NCBI GenBank assembly: GCA_963770545.1
Contig: CAVYQF010000011.1
Span: 434,001 to 498,000, forward strand
DNA length: 64,000 bases
Source of the DNA: RYN-230 sp963770545
GTDB taxonomy: Bacteria > Actinomycetota > Actinomycetes > Streptosporangiales > Streptosporangiaceae
Direction of reading: 5' to 3'
Below the pieces are notes generated by a model that saw nothing but the letters and a program-made list of their open reading frames with translations, did no database searches and was not told where the DNA came from. Shown here piece after piece: positions 24,478 to 33,700 of the stretch. Both the position numbers and the translations under genes were made by a program. How positions within the stretch are numbered: position 1 is the first letter of the stretch; each line of letters starts with the position of its first letter.

Positions 24478-26649
24478 CTACTCCCCGGCGAGGAGAGCGG
24501 GCAGCCGGGTCACCCGGGGCGGCTCGCCGATGGTGGACACCGCCCGGGACAGGGCGGGCCCCGCCCCGTGCACCACGGACAGGTGGCGTTGCGCCCGGGT
24601 CAGCGCGGTGTAGACCAGGGGGCGGGACAGCATCCCGCCCGCTTCCTCAGGAAACACCGCGACCACCGCGGGCCACTCGGACCCCTGGGCCCGGTGGACC
24701 GTCACTGCCCAGCCAGGCCGCAAGTCGCTGAGGAACTTGTCGGGCACGCACACCGGGGCGGCCGGGAAGGCTACCTGCAGGCCGCCTTCGACGCGGCCCA
24801 CCACCGTGCCGATCTCTCCGTTGCTGAACCCCGCGTCGGCGTGGTTAGCCACGCTGACCACACGGTCACCGGGGTCGAATCCGCCGTGCGCGCCGGGCCC
24901 GGGATTGAGCTGTTCCTTGAGGGCCCGGTTCAGCGCGATGGTCCCGGCCGGCCCCTTGTGCACGGGGGTGATCACCTGGATATCCGCCGCGGGAATGCCG
25001 AGGGCGCGGGGGATCGAGTCGGTGACCAGTTGCATCACCCGGTGCGCGGCGTTGGCGCTGCCGCGGGCGGTCAGCACGACCACCTCCCGGTCCGGTGAGT
25101 CCACCGGGGGCAGGGTGCCGCCGCGCACCGCCGTGGCCAGCCGGGCGATGACGCCGCCGTCGCGCTGGCGGTAGAGCCGGCTCAGCTCCGTGACCGGCAC
25201 GGCGCCCGAGTCGATGATGTCCGCCAGCACCCGGCCCGGCCCGATCGAGGGCAGCTGGGCCGGGTCACCCACGAGCAGCAGCCTGGCCCCGTCCGGGCAC
25301 GCCTCGATCAGCGCGGCCGCGAGTTCGGCGTCGAGCATGGACGCCTCGTCCACCACGATCAGGTCCGCGTCCAGCGGCCATTCCTCGTTCCGGGCGAAGC
25401 CCCAGGCCGATTCGCCGGGCCCGCGCGGCGGTTCGCCGGGACCGGCGGCTGGGTTGCCGGCCCGGTCCCCGCCCTGCGCCCCGAGACTCTGCGCTCCGAG
25501 ACTCTGCGCCCCGAGCAGCCGGTGCACAGTCGTGGCCGGCGCGTCGGCCAGCTCTTCCAGCCGCTTCGCAGCCCGGCCGGTCGGGGCGGCCAGGGCCACG
25601 GTCAGGCCGTGCGCGGCGGCCATCGCGACCACCGCCGCGACCGTGCGGCTCTTGCCGGTGCCCGGGCCGCCGGCCAGGACGGACACCCCGTGCGCCGCGA
25701 CCGCCGCCACGGCCGCCTGCTGCGCCGGGTCCAGGCTCGTCTCCGGACCGGAGGCCGGGGAGGTCTCCGCGTCCGGGCCGGGCTCCGCGGTGGCCCCAGC
25801 GTCCGCACCGGGGTCTGGGCCGTCGAGCGGCTCGGCCAGGGCGGTCAGACGCTGCAACCCCTCCGCGACCGTCTCCTCGGCCATGGCGTACCGGGCCAGC
25901 GCCAGCAGGAGGCCGGCCGCGGCCAGTTCGCCGTCCGGTCCGGTGCCGCCCGGCCCGCCCTCCTCCGGGACCTCTGCCTCATCCGGGACCTCTGCCTCAT
26001 CCGGGTCCGCCGCACTGGCCTCCACCTCGCCGGGGTCGGCCTCAAACGGCAGCACGCCGCCCTCGTCCACCGCGGCGGCGATCGCGGCCGCCGGATCCTC
26101 GATGCGCAGCCGGCCCAGGGCCCGCGCCATCACCCCGGCGGGCACCGCGGTATGCCCGTCACGCGCCGCCCGGGCCAGCAGGTAATTCACCAGGGCCCGG
26201 CCGCGCCGCTCATCTTGCGGGCTGGCCTGCTCGCGCAGCAGCTTCCGGGCGAACCAGTCCGCCTGCTCCGGCCGGATCTGGGGGAGGGACAGCAGCCGCC
26301 ACGGGTCCTGGCGGAGCTGGTCGCAGGCGGTGCGGCCCAGCATGACCACGGCCGGGCCGGCGAAGCGGGCCGGCACCTGGCAGGCGGCCAGCAGCTGGGC
26401 CGTCTCGTAGCAGGGCCGGGCGCCGGTGAAGGCCGTGGCCAGCCATCCGGCACGCTCGCCGCTGACGCCCTCGATGAGCTCGAGGCGGTCCGCAGTGACC
26501 AGCTCGGGCCTGGTGATGCCTGCGGCCGCCAGCTGGCTGGCCAGCTTCCGGCCCAGCCCCGGCCACAGGCCGGCCGCGCAGAACTCGCCAAATACGTCAG
26601 GAAGGTCATCGGGCACCGGTGTGCCGCCTGCCTCAGTTGCCACGGACAT
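24478..26649 (-). CDS. RecD2-like superfamily 1B helicase
   Basis: ATP-dependent DNA helicase of 723 residues, related to RecD2 (RecD without RecBC). An N-terminal helical region (about 1-190) is followed by an acidic low-complexity stretch (about 200-300, with a repeated PDEAEV). The motor then starts with Walker A GGPGTGKS, Walker B LIVVDEASMLD, and motif VHRAQGSEWPAVV. The insert before the Walker A motif is longer than usual and varies in repeats (LGAQS). The ATG at 26649 has TAGGCT 8 nt upstream. A repair or recombination role is inferred from the family. Confidence 0.85.
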   Translation of the reverse strand: MSVATEAGGTPVPDDLPDVFGEFCAAGLWPGLGRKLASQLAAAGITRPELVTADRLELIEGVSGERAGWLATAFTGARPCYETAQLLAACQVPARFAGPAVVMLGRTACDQLRQDPWRLLSLPQIRPEQADWFARKLLREQASPQDERRGRALVNYLLARAARDGHTAVPAGVMARALGRLRIEDPAAAIAAAVDEGGVLPFEADPGEVEASAADPDEAEVPDEAEVPEEGGPGGTGPDGELAAAGLLLALARYAMAEETVAEGLQRLTALAEPLDGPDPGADAGATAEPGPDAETSPASGPETSLDPAQQAAVAAVAAHGVSVLAGGPGTGKSRTVAAVVAMAAAHGLTVALAAPTGRAAKRLEELADAPATTVHRLLGAQSLGAQSLGAQGGDRAGNPAAGPGEPPRGPGESAWGFARNEEWPLDADLIVVDEASMLDAELAAALIEACPDGARLLLVGDPAQLPSIGPGRVLADIIDSGAVPVTELSRLYRQRDGGVIARLATAVRGGTLPPVDSPDREVVVLTARGSANAAHRVMQLVTDSIPRALGIPAADIQVITPVHKGPAGTIALNRALKEQLNPGPGAHGGFDPGDRVVSVANHADAGFSNGEIGTVVGRVEGGLQVAFPAAPVCVPDKFLSDLRPGWAVTVHRAQGSEWPAVVAVFPEEAGGMLSRPLVYTALTRAQRHLSVVHGAGPALSRAVSTIGEPPRVTRLPALLAGE

Positions 26650-26657
26650 CGGGAGCC

Positions 26658-26663
26658 AGCCTA
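26658..26663 (-). promoter_or_regulatory. -10 hexamer TAGGCT for the RecD2-like gene
   Basis: TAGGCT on the minus strand, 8 nt before the ATG; near-leaderless spacing. Confidence 0.35.
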
Positions 26664-26865
26664 ACCGGGGGGTCCGACAATGCCCCGCAACGAAACGTGC
26701 CCGGCAGGAAACGGCGCCGGCGCGGGCGGGCGTTAGAGAACAAACCGGGCCTGGCCAGGAACGGTCCGGAGCCGGGAATGCCGCCGGATATCCCGGCGCC
26801 CTTTTCCTGCTATCGCCTGGCCGGCGGCATCGATCGTATGGCTTGTGCCGACGGGGGCCCTCGCT

Positions 26866-26871
26866 GATACT
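26866..26871 (+). promoter_or_regulatory. -10-like GATACT before the FHA gene
   Basis: GATACT ends 7 nt before the ATG at 26879. It departs from TANNNT only in its first base. Confidence 0.3.
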
Positions 26872-26878
26872 CAGGACC

Positions 26879-27505
26879 ATGGCAGGGAACCCGGGCGATG
26901 CCGCCCCGGCGGAGCGTCCTCATCCGCTCCGTGATGGGTCGCGCGCTGACCGGGTCCGGGCGTCCGACACCGACCGGGATGAAGTAATCAGCCAGCTCCG
27001 CGAGCGGTACGCGGAGGGGCGGCTCACCCACGACACCCTGGAGCACCGGCTGGAATCGGCGCTGCGGGCCCGCTACCAGGATGATCTGGCCGAGGTGCTG
27101 GCCGACCTGCCTTCCAGGCGCCGCCTGGGCGCCACCGTGGCGGCGTACTGGCAGCGCGGCTGCGCCACGCTGGCCAGCCTGATGTCCACCGCCCCCCGGC
27201 CGTCGCCCGCCCGCGTCCTGGCCTTTCCTTCCGGCGACCAGAGCCGCTTCACCATCGGCCGTGACGGGGGCTGCGACATGGTGCTGCCCCATCCCACCGT
27301 GTCCCGCTGGCACGCCGGGCTGAAGCGCGAGGCCAGTGGCTGGGTGCTGGATGACCTGGGCTCCATGAATGGCACCAGGCTGAACGGCTGGCGGGTCCGG
27401 GCATCGGTGCCGGTGCGAGACGGTGATCTGGTCAGCTTCGGTGCGGTCACGTACGTCATCGGCCGGCCGGGCAGCGGCGGTGGGCGGTCCCAGGCGGGCG
27501 GTTAG
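26879..27505 (+). CDS. DUF1707 and FHA domain protein
   Basis: Signalling adaptor of 208 residues. Residues 25-80 form a DUF1707 domain (RASDTDRDEVISQLRERYAEG). Residues 120-195 form an FHA domain with the phosphothreonine-binding GRDGG, SRWHA and MNGT motifs. FHA domains bind phosphothreonine, so a serine/threonine kinase partner elsewhere is likely. ATG is placed at 26879; the frame is open far upstream but overlaps the RecD2-like gene there. Confidence 0.88.
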   Translation: MAGNPGDAAPAERPHPLRDGSRADRVRASDTDRDEVISQLRERYAEGRLTHDTLEHRLESALRARYQDDLAEVLADLPSRRRLGATVAAYWQRGCATLASLMSTAPRPSPARVLAFPSGDQSRFTIGRDGGCDMVLPHPTVSRWHAGLKREASGWVLDDLGSMNGTRLNGWRVRASVPVRDGDLVSFGAVTYVIGRPGSGGGRSQAGG

Positions 27506-27579
27506 ACCAGCCGGTGATCATCTGGTAGCGGCCGGCGAGATGGCGGAGGCGCGTTTTTCCACCAGTCCTGCCGACCCTT

Positions 27580-27585
27580 TAGAGT
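27580..27585 (+). promoter_or_regulatory. Leaderless -10 hexamer TAGAGT
   Basis: TAGAGT ends 6 nt before the GTG of the phosphatase gene. Confidence 0.45.
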
Positions 27586-27591
27586 CATGGC

Positions 27592-28353
27592 GTGACGTTG
27601 GTTTTGCTGGTGCGGCATGGGCTGACGGCGGGAACGGGAAATGTTCTCACCGGCCGGACGCCGGGTATTCCGCTGGACGACCGTGGCCGGGCGCAGGCCG
27701 GGGCGCTGGCGGCCCGGCTGGCTGACGTGCCCCTGGACGCGATCATTACCAGCCCGCTGGACCGCTGCCGCGAGACCGCGGAGGCGATCGCCGCGGCGCG
27801 CAATGGCACCGCGCCCGCGGTCACCGAAGACGAGCAGTTCGCCGAGGTCAAATACGGGGACTGGACGGGCCAGCCGCTCAAGCGGCTGGCCAAGGAGCCG
27901 CTGTGGCGCGTGGTCCAGGCTCATCCCAGCGCGGTGCGCTTTCCCGGGAAAGACGCGGAGTCCATGCCTGAGGTGCAGCACCGCGCGGTGAACGCGGTCC
28001 GGGAGTGGAACGCCCGGCTCGGCAAGGACGCCGTTTACCTGATCTGCTCGCACGGGGACGTCATCAAATCGGTCATCGCGGACAGCCTCGGCCTGCACCT
28101 GGACCTGAGCCAGCGCATTCAGGTCGATCCATGCTCGCTGAGCGTCATCCGGTACACCCCGCTTCGCCCTTTCCTGGTACGAATGAATGACACTGGCCGC
28201 ACCGCCGCCGGGCTGGCCAGGCCGCATGATGCGGGCACGGGCGCGGGGAAGGCGGCCGCAAATGGCGGGGCGCCACAGGCGGCCGCCGGGGGAGCGCCGC
28301 CTCTCCCCTTCGGGGAGGGTGACGCGGCCATCGGCGGGGGAGCGGGAGGATAG
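27592..28353 (+). CDS. Histidine phosphatase family protein, MSMEG_4193 type
   Basis: Phosphoglycerate mutase-like phosphatase of 253 residues. The RHG motif with the phospho-accepting H9 is at the N-terminus; the second histidine lies in LICSHGDVIKS. A Gly/Ala-rich tail of about 45 residues ends the protein. In many actinobacteria this gene precedes DUF3090 and SCO1664-family genes, as here. The substrate is unknown. It starts leaderless at GTG. Confidence 0.88.
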   Translation: MTLVLLVRHGLTAGTGNVLTGRTPGIPLDDRGRAQAGALAARLADVPLDAIITSPLDRCRETAEAIAAARNGTAPAVTEDEQFAEVKYGDWTGQPLKRLAKEPLWRVVQAHPSAVRFPGKDAESMPEVQHRAVNAVREWNARLGKDAVYLICSHGDVIKSVIADSLGLHLDLSQRIQVDPCSLSVIRYTPLRPFLVRMNDTGRTAAGLARPHDAGTGAGKAAANGGAPQAAAGGAPPLPFGEGDAAIGGGAGG

Positions 28354-28358
28354 GGATC

Positions 28359-28919
28359 ATGCCGGTGTACTCCTATGACCCGCCGGAACGTTTCGTGGCC
28401 GGCACAGTCGGGCAGCCCGGGGAGCGCACGTTCTACCTGCAGGCCAGCGACAGCGGCCGGGTGACGAGCGTGGCCCTGGAGAAGTTCCAGGTCAGCCTGC
28501 TCGCCGAACGGCTCGAGGAACTGCTCGACGAGGTGCTGCGGCGCACCGGCGGGCTCACCTCTGTGCCCGCCGCCACCCCCAGTGATCTCAACGACGACGA
28601 GCCGCTCGACCTGCCGCTCATGGAGGACTTCCGGGTCGGCGCGATCGCCCTGGCCTGGGACGGCGAGGACGAACGGGTGGTCATCGAGGCGCAGGAGGAG
28701 TCCGAGACGCCGGTCGAGCCGCTGGCCGAGGACATTCCCGAGAATGGCCCGGGGGTACTCCGGGTCCGCATCACCGCGGCCTCGGCACGCGCCTTTTCCC
28801 AGCGTGCGTTGCGCATCCTGGGGCAGGGACGGCCTCCCTGCCCGCTGTGCGGCCTGCCGCTCGACACCGAGGGGCATATCTGCCCGCGCCAGAATGGTCA
28901 CCGGGCCGCCAATGGCTGA
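28359..28919 (+). CDS. DUF3090 family protein
   Basis: A 186-residue conserved actinobacterial protein. The N-terminus PVYSYDPPERFVAGTVGQPG and the helix VSLLAERLEELLDEVLRR are family features. The C-terminus carries a CPLCG and a later cysteine in GHICPRQNGH, resembling a zinc ribbon. Function unknown. It lies 5 nt after the phosphatase gene and overlaps the SCO1664-family gene by 8 nt, so the three are likely one operon. Confidence 0.9.
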   Translation: MPVYSYDPPERFVAGTVGQPGERTFYLQASDSGRVTSVALEKFQVSLLAERLEELLDEVLRRTGGLTSVPAATPSDLNDDEPLDLPLMEDFRVGAIALAWDGEDERVVIEAQEESETPVEPLAEDIPENGPGVLRVRITAASARAFSQRALRILGQGRPPCPLCGLPLDTEGHICPRQNGHRAANG

Positions 28920-29691
28920 TAAGCCGCCCGCCCGCCGGCTGTCCCGTCCCCAGCGCCGTCCCAGGCAGCCCCCGGATGACCATGCGGCCGCGCTCGAGCT
29001 GCTCCGCGAGGGAGAACTGGAGGTCGAGGGGCGCCTGATCGTCGCCTCCAACGCCACGCTCTACTGCACGATCCGGCATGGTTCCACCGAGTCAGCCTGC
29101 GTATACAAGCCGATCGCGGGTGAGCGGCCGTTGTGGGATTTCCCACATGGCACGCTGGCCGGCCGGGAAGTGGCCGCGTACGCGGTATCCCGGGCCGCGG
29201 GCTGGGATCTGGTCCCGCCGACCGTGTACCGGGACGGCCCGTTCGGCCCGGGCATGTGCCAGCTGTGGATCGACGCGGACGCCGAGGTGGACCTGGTGGC
29301 CCTGTCACGGCGCTCGGATCACCAGATGCTCCAGGACATGGCCGTGTTCGACGCCGTGATCAACAACGCGGACCGCAAGATCGGCCACCTGCTGCCGGTC
29401 AGCGCCGACCGGCTCTACGGCTGCGACCATGGGGTGTGCTTCGGCGAGGAGTACAAGCTCCGCACCGTGCTGTGGCAGTGGCGGGGCCGCAAACTGCCGG
29501 CCCGGGCCATGGAGGCGCTGATCAGGCTGCAGGATGAGCTGGAAAGCGGGCCACTCGCCGAGGAATTGCCGCAACGGCTGTCCGGGACTGAGATCGAGGC
29601 CACCAGGCAGCGCATCGGCCTGCTGCTCGCCGCGAAGGTCCACCCCTACCCACCCGAGGACTGGCCCGCCGTCCCCTGGCCGCCGTACTAG
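28912..29691 (+). CDS. SCO1664-family PI3/4-kinase-like protein
   Basis: A 259-residue actinobacterial protein distantly resembling phosphatidylinositol kinases, with an ATP-site-like VYKPIAGERPLWDFP near residue 70 and a catalytic-loop-like DAVINNADRKIGHLL near 150. The acidic GCDHGVCFGEEYK follows as a metal-site candidate. Substrate not known. In mycobacteria and streptomycetes mshC usually lies next to this gene; here a PAC2 gene on the other strand follows instead. Confidence 0.85.
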   Translation: MADKPPARRLSRPQRRPRQPPDDHAAALELLREGELEVEGRLIVASNATLYCTIRHGSTESACVYKPIAGERPLWDFPHGTLAGREVAAYAVSRAAGWDLVPPTVYRDGPFGPGMCQLWIDADAEVDLVALSRRSDHQMLQDMAVFDAVINNADRKIGHLLPVSADRLYGCDHGVCFGEEYKLRTVLWQWRGRKLPARAMEALIRLQDELESGPLAEELPQRLSGTEIEATRQRIGLLLAAKVHPYPPEDWPAVPWPPY

Positions 29692-29696
29692 TCCGG

Positions 29697-29711
29697 GGGG
29701 GGCGACCCCCC
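29697..29711. terminator. GGGGGG-CGA-CCCCCC hairpin between convergent genes
   Basis: A six-pair G/C hairpin with a 3-nt loop follows the SCO1664-family stop by 5 bases and could end transcription from both sides. The wider stretch (29695-29722) resembles, in reverse complement, the GGGGTCC...TCGCCCCCCC core of the ~98-bp repeats near 16.8 kb. Confidence 0.5.
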
Positions 29712-29777
29712 TGGACCCCCCGGGATCGTTGGCTCGGACGGGACACGCCTTCGGCGCGCCCGGCCTCGCCATCGAAA

Positions 29778-30638
29778 TTAACGGCCGGGTTCGCCGGGGT
29801 GGCGGCGGCGGCGCAGGTAACGCTCGAACTCCCGGGCGATCGCGTCCCCGCTCGCCTCGGGCAGATCCGTCGCGTCCTTGGCCTCCTCCAGCGTGCGGAC
29901 GTAGTCCGCGACCTCCGTGTCCTGCTCCGCCAGCTCGTCAACGCCGCGTTCCCACGCCCGGGCCTCCTGCGGGAGGTCGCCCAGCGGGAGTGAGACGTCC
30001 AGGACGTCCTCGACCCCGCGGAGCAGGGCCAGGGTGGCCTTGGGGCTGGGCGGCTGAGCCACGTAATGCGGCACGGACGCCCACAGTGACACCGTCGCGA
30101 TGCCCGCCTCGGTACAGGCGTGCTGGAGCACGCCGACGATCCCGGTGGGGCCCTTGTACTCCACCGGCTCCACGTGCAGCTCGCTGGCCAGGGCCGGCTC
30201 CGACGCGGCCGCCGCCACCGGCACCGGCCGGGTGTGCGGGGAGTCCGCGAGGAGGGCGCCCAGCAGCACCACCGTCTCGGCGCCCAGGTCGGTGAAGGAC
30301 CGCACCAGTTCATCGCTGAACGCCCGCCAGCGCATGTTGGGCTCAATCCCGTGCACCAGCACGACGTCCCGGCCCAGGCCCTCGGGGCTGGCTACCGCCA
30401 GCCGCGTGGTCGGCCAGACCAGCCGGTCGGTGCGGCCCTCTGAGACCTCCATCACCGGCCGGGTCACCTGGAAGTCGTAGTAGTCCTCCGGGTCGATGGC
30501 GGCGATCTGGGTGGCCTCCCAGGCCAGGCCCAGGTGATCAACCACCCCGCTAGCAGCCTCACCTGCATCATTCCAGCCTTCGAAGGCAGCGATGACTGCC
30601 GGCGAGGAGAGCGCTGCAACGCCGTTCAGCTCGATCAC
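29778..30638 (-). CDS. PAC2 family protein
   Basis: A 286-residue PAC2 (proteasome assembly chaperone 2-like) protein. The N-terminus VIELNGVAALSSPAVIAAFEGWNDAGEAA and the central VVLLGALLADSPHTRPVPV are typical. Actinobacterial members are found in proteasome-bearing genomes, yet a chaperone role has not been shown for them as far as I know. The GTG at 30638 follows an AAGGAGG site. It is divergent from metH, the same layout as in mycobacteria. Confidence 0.9.
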   Translation of the reverse strand: MIELNGVAALSSPAVIAAFEGWNDAGEAASGVVDHLGLAWEATQIAAIDPEDYYDFQVTRPVMEVSEGRTDRLVWPTTRLAVASPEGLGRDVVLVHGIEPNMRWRAFSDELVRSFTDLGAETVVLLGALLADSPHTRPVPVAAAASEPALASELHVEPVEYKGPTGIVGVLQHACTEAGIATVSLWASVPHYVAQPPSPKATLALLRGVEDVLDVSLPLGDLPQEARAWERGVDELAEQDTEVADYVRTLEEAKDATDLPEASGDAIAREFERYLRRRRHPGEPGR

Positions 30639-30764
30639 CCACCACCTCCTTCGGGGCCGCCGCTGACCCGGATGACACCAGGTTACGTGTACCTCGATGA
30701 TCGCCGCGTGACCCGGGGCCGCTCCCGTTGGTCCCGGCCGGCAGGCCCGCGGGGTGCGTCGCCC

Positions 30765-30770
30765 TAGAAT
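30765..30770 (+). promoter_or_regulatory. -10 hexamer TAGAAT for metH
   Basis: TAGAAT lies 9 nt before the metH ATG, so the mRNA has almost no leader. I see no cobalamin riboswitch in the 140 bases between PAC2 and metH. Confidence 0.45.
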
Positions 30771-30779
30771 AGGGGGCCT

Positions 30780-33700
30780 ATGACGAACACTGCCCGCCCG
30801 GCCCAGGCGGCCCGGCCGGAACTCGGTGCCGTCCTCGGGAATCGCGTGGTGGTGGCCGACGGGGCCATGGGGACAATGCTCCAGGCCAGCGACGCGACGC
30901 TGGAAGATTTCGATGGTCATGAGGGATGCAACGAAATCCTCAATGTGACCCGGCCAGATATCGTCCGCGGCGTCCATGAGGGCTACCTCGAGGCCGGTGT
31001 CGACTGCGTCACCACCAACACATTCGGCGCAAACCTGAGCAATCTGGGTGAATACGGGCTATCCGCGCGGATCGCCGAGCTGTCCGAGGCCGGGGCCCGG
31101 ATCGCGCGGGAGGCGGCTGACCAGTGGTCCACCCCGGAGCGCCCGCGCTGGGTACTCGGTTCCATGGGGCCGGGCACCAAGCTGCCGACCCTCGGCCATG
31201 CCCGGTTCGCCGACCTCCGCGAGGCTTACCAGCTGGGCGCGGCCGGGCTGATCAGCGGCGGGACCGATGCGATCATCATCGAGACCAGCCAGGACCTGCT
31301 CCAGGCCAAGGCCGCGATCATCGGCGCGCGGCGGGCGATGACCGCGGCGGGGGCCCAGCTCCCGCTCATCGCCCAGGTGACCATCGAGACCACCGGGGCC
31401 ATGCTGCTGGGCAGCGAGATCGGCGCCGCACTGACCGCGCTGGAGCCGCTGGGCATCACCCTGATCGGGCTCAACTGCGCGACCGGCCCCGGTGAGATGA
31501 GCGAGCATCTGCGCTACCTGGCCGGCCATTCGCGGATCCCGCTGTCCTGCATGCCCAACGCCGGCCTGCCGGTCCTCACCTCCGACGGCGCCCGGTACCC
31601 GCTGAGCCCGGCCCAGCTGGCCGACGCGCACGCCATGTTCACCGAGCAGTTCGGGCTGGCCCTGGTCGGCGGGTGCTGCGGCACCACGCCCGAGCACCTG
31701 GCCGCCGTGGTGGAGCGGCTGGCCAGGAGGCCGGTGGCACCGCGCAGGCCCCGGCCCGAGCCGGGCGTCGCCTCGCTGTACAGCGCCGTCCCGTTCCGGC
31801 AGGACACATCCTTCCTGGCCATCGGGGAGCGGACGAACGCCAATGGGTCCAAGGCGTTCCGGGACGCGCTCATCCAGGGCCGCTACGAGGACTGCGTGGA
31901 GATCGCCCGCGCGCAGACCCGCGACGGCGCCCACCTGCTTGACCTGTGCGTGGACTACGTCGGCCGGGACGGCCCCGCCGACATGGCCGAGGTGGCGGGA
32001 CGGCTGGCCACGGCGGCCACGCTGCCGCTGGTCATCGACTCCACCGAGCCGGAGGTGATCCAGACCGGGCTGGAGCTGCTGGCTGGCCGGGCCGTGGTGA
32101 ACTCGGTCAACTATGAGGACGGCGACGGCCCGGACTCGCGGATCGCCCGGGTCATGCCCATGATCGTCGAGCATGGCGCTGCCGTGATCGCCCTCACCAT
32201 CGATGAGCAGGGCCAGGCCCGGACCGCCGAATGGAAGCTCGCGGTGGCCACCCGCCTGATCGAGGACCTTACTGCCAACTACGGGCTGCGGACCTGCGAC
32301 ATCATCGTGGACTGCCTGACCTTCCCGATCGCGACCGGGCAGGAGGAGACCCGCCGCGACGCGATCGAGACGATCGAGGCCATCCGCCAGGTCAAGCAGC
32401 GCTACCCCGACGTGCAGACCACGCTGGGTGTCTCCAACGTCTCGTTCGGGCTCAATCCCGCCGCCCGCGCCGTGCTGAACTCGGTGTTCCTGGACGAATG
32501 CGTGCGGGCCGGGCTGGACTCCGCGATCGTCCACGCCTCGCGGATCATGCCGATCGCCCGGATCCCCGAGGAGCAGCTGCAGACCGCGCTCGACCTGGTC
32601 TACGACCGCCGCCGGGACGGCTACGACCCGCTGGCGCGCCTGCTCGAGCTGTTCGAGGGGGTGGACGCGGCCGCGGTCAAGGCCAGCCGCGCGGCGGAAC
32701 TGGCCGGGCTGCCGCTCTGGGAACGCCTCAAGCGGCGGATCATCGACGGCGAGCGGGTCGGCCTGGAGGCCGACCTGGACGAGGCGGTCGCCCAGCGTCC
32801 GGCCCTGGAGATCGTCAACGACGTCCTGCTGGACGGGATGAAGACGGTCGGTGAGCTGTTCGGTTCGGGCCAGATGCAGCTGCCGTTCGTGCTCCAGTCG
32901 GCCGAGGTCATGAAGCTCGCGGTGGGCCACCTGGAACCGCACATGGAGCGGTCCGGTGAGGATGGCAAGGGCCGGATCGTGCTGGCCACCGTCAAGGGCG
33001 ACGTGCACGACATCGGGAAGAACCTGGTCAACATCATCTTGACCAACAACGGCTACGACGTGATCAACATCGGTATCAAGCAGCCGGTGTCGGCCATCGT
33101 GGACGCCGCGACTGAGCACGGGGCGGACGTCGTGGGCATGTCCGGGCTGCTGGTCAAGTCCACCGTGGTGATGCGGGACAACCTGGCCGACCTGAACAGC
33201 CGGGGCCTGGCTCGCCGGTGGCCCGTGCTGCTCGGCGGCGCCGCGCTCACCCGGGCCTACGTGGAACAGGACCTGGCCAGCCTGTTCGACGGCGAGGTCC
33301 GGTACGCCCGCGACGCCTTCGAGGGCCTCCGCCTGATGGACGCCTTCATGGCCGTCAAGCGGGGCGAGGCCGGGGCCCAGCTGCCGCCCATGCGCGAGCG
33401 CCGGGTCGCCGCCGGGGCGAGGCTCCAGGTCACCGAGCCGGAGGCGATGCCCGCCCGCTCCGATGTAGCCACGGATCACCCGGTGGTCGTCCCCCCCTTC
33501 TTCGGTGACCGGATCGCCAAGGGCATCCCGCTTTCCGATTACGCATCGTGGCTCGACGAGCGGGCCACGTTCATGGGCCAGTGGGGGCTCAAGCCCGGGC
33601 GCGGCGCGGACGGCCCGTCCTACGCCGAGCTCGTCGAGACGGAAGGACGGCCCCGGCTGCGGATGTGGCTGGACCGCGTGCAGAGCGAGGGGCTGCTCCG

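Noticed and set aside
26845..26860. A further copy of the CGACGGGGGCCC loop sequence upstream of the FHA gene
   Set aside because: The flanks are not complementary, so no hairpin forms; probably chance in GC-rich DNA.
30639..30779. Cobalamin riboswitch before metH
   Set aside because: The gap is 141 bases, the -10 hexamer is 9 nt before the ATG, and no B12-box-like sequence is seen, so there is no room for a leader RNA.
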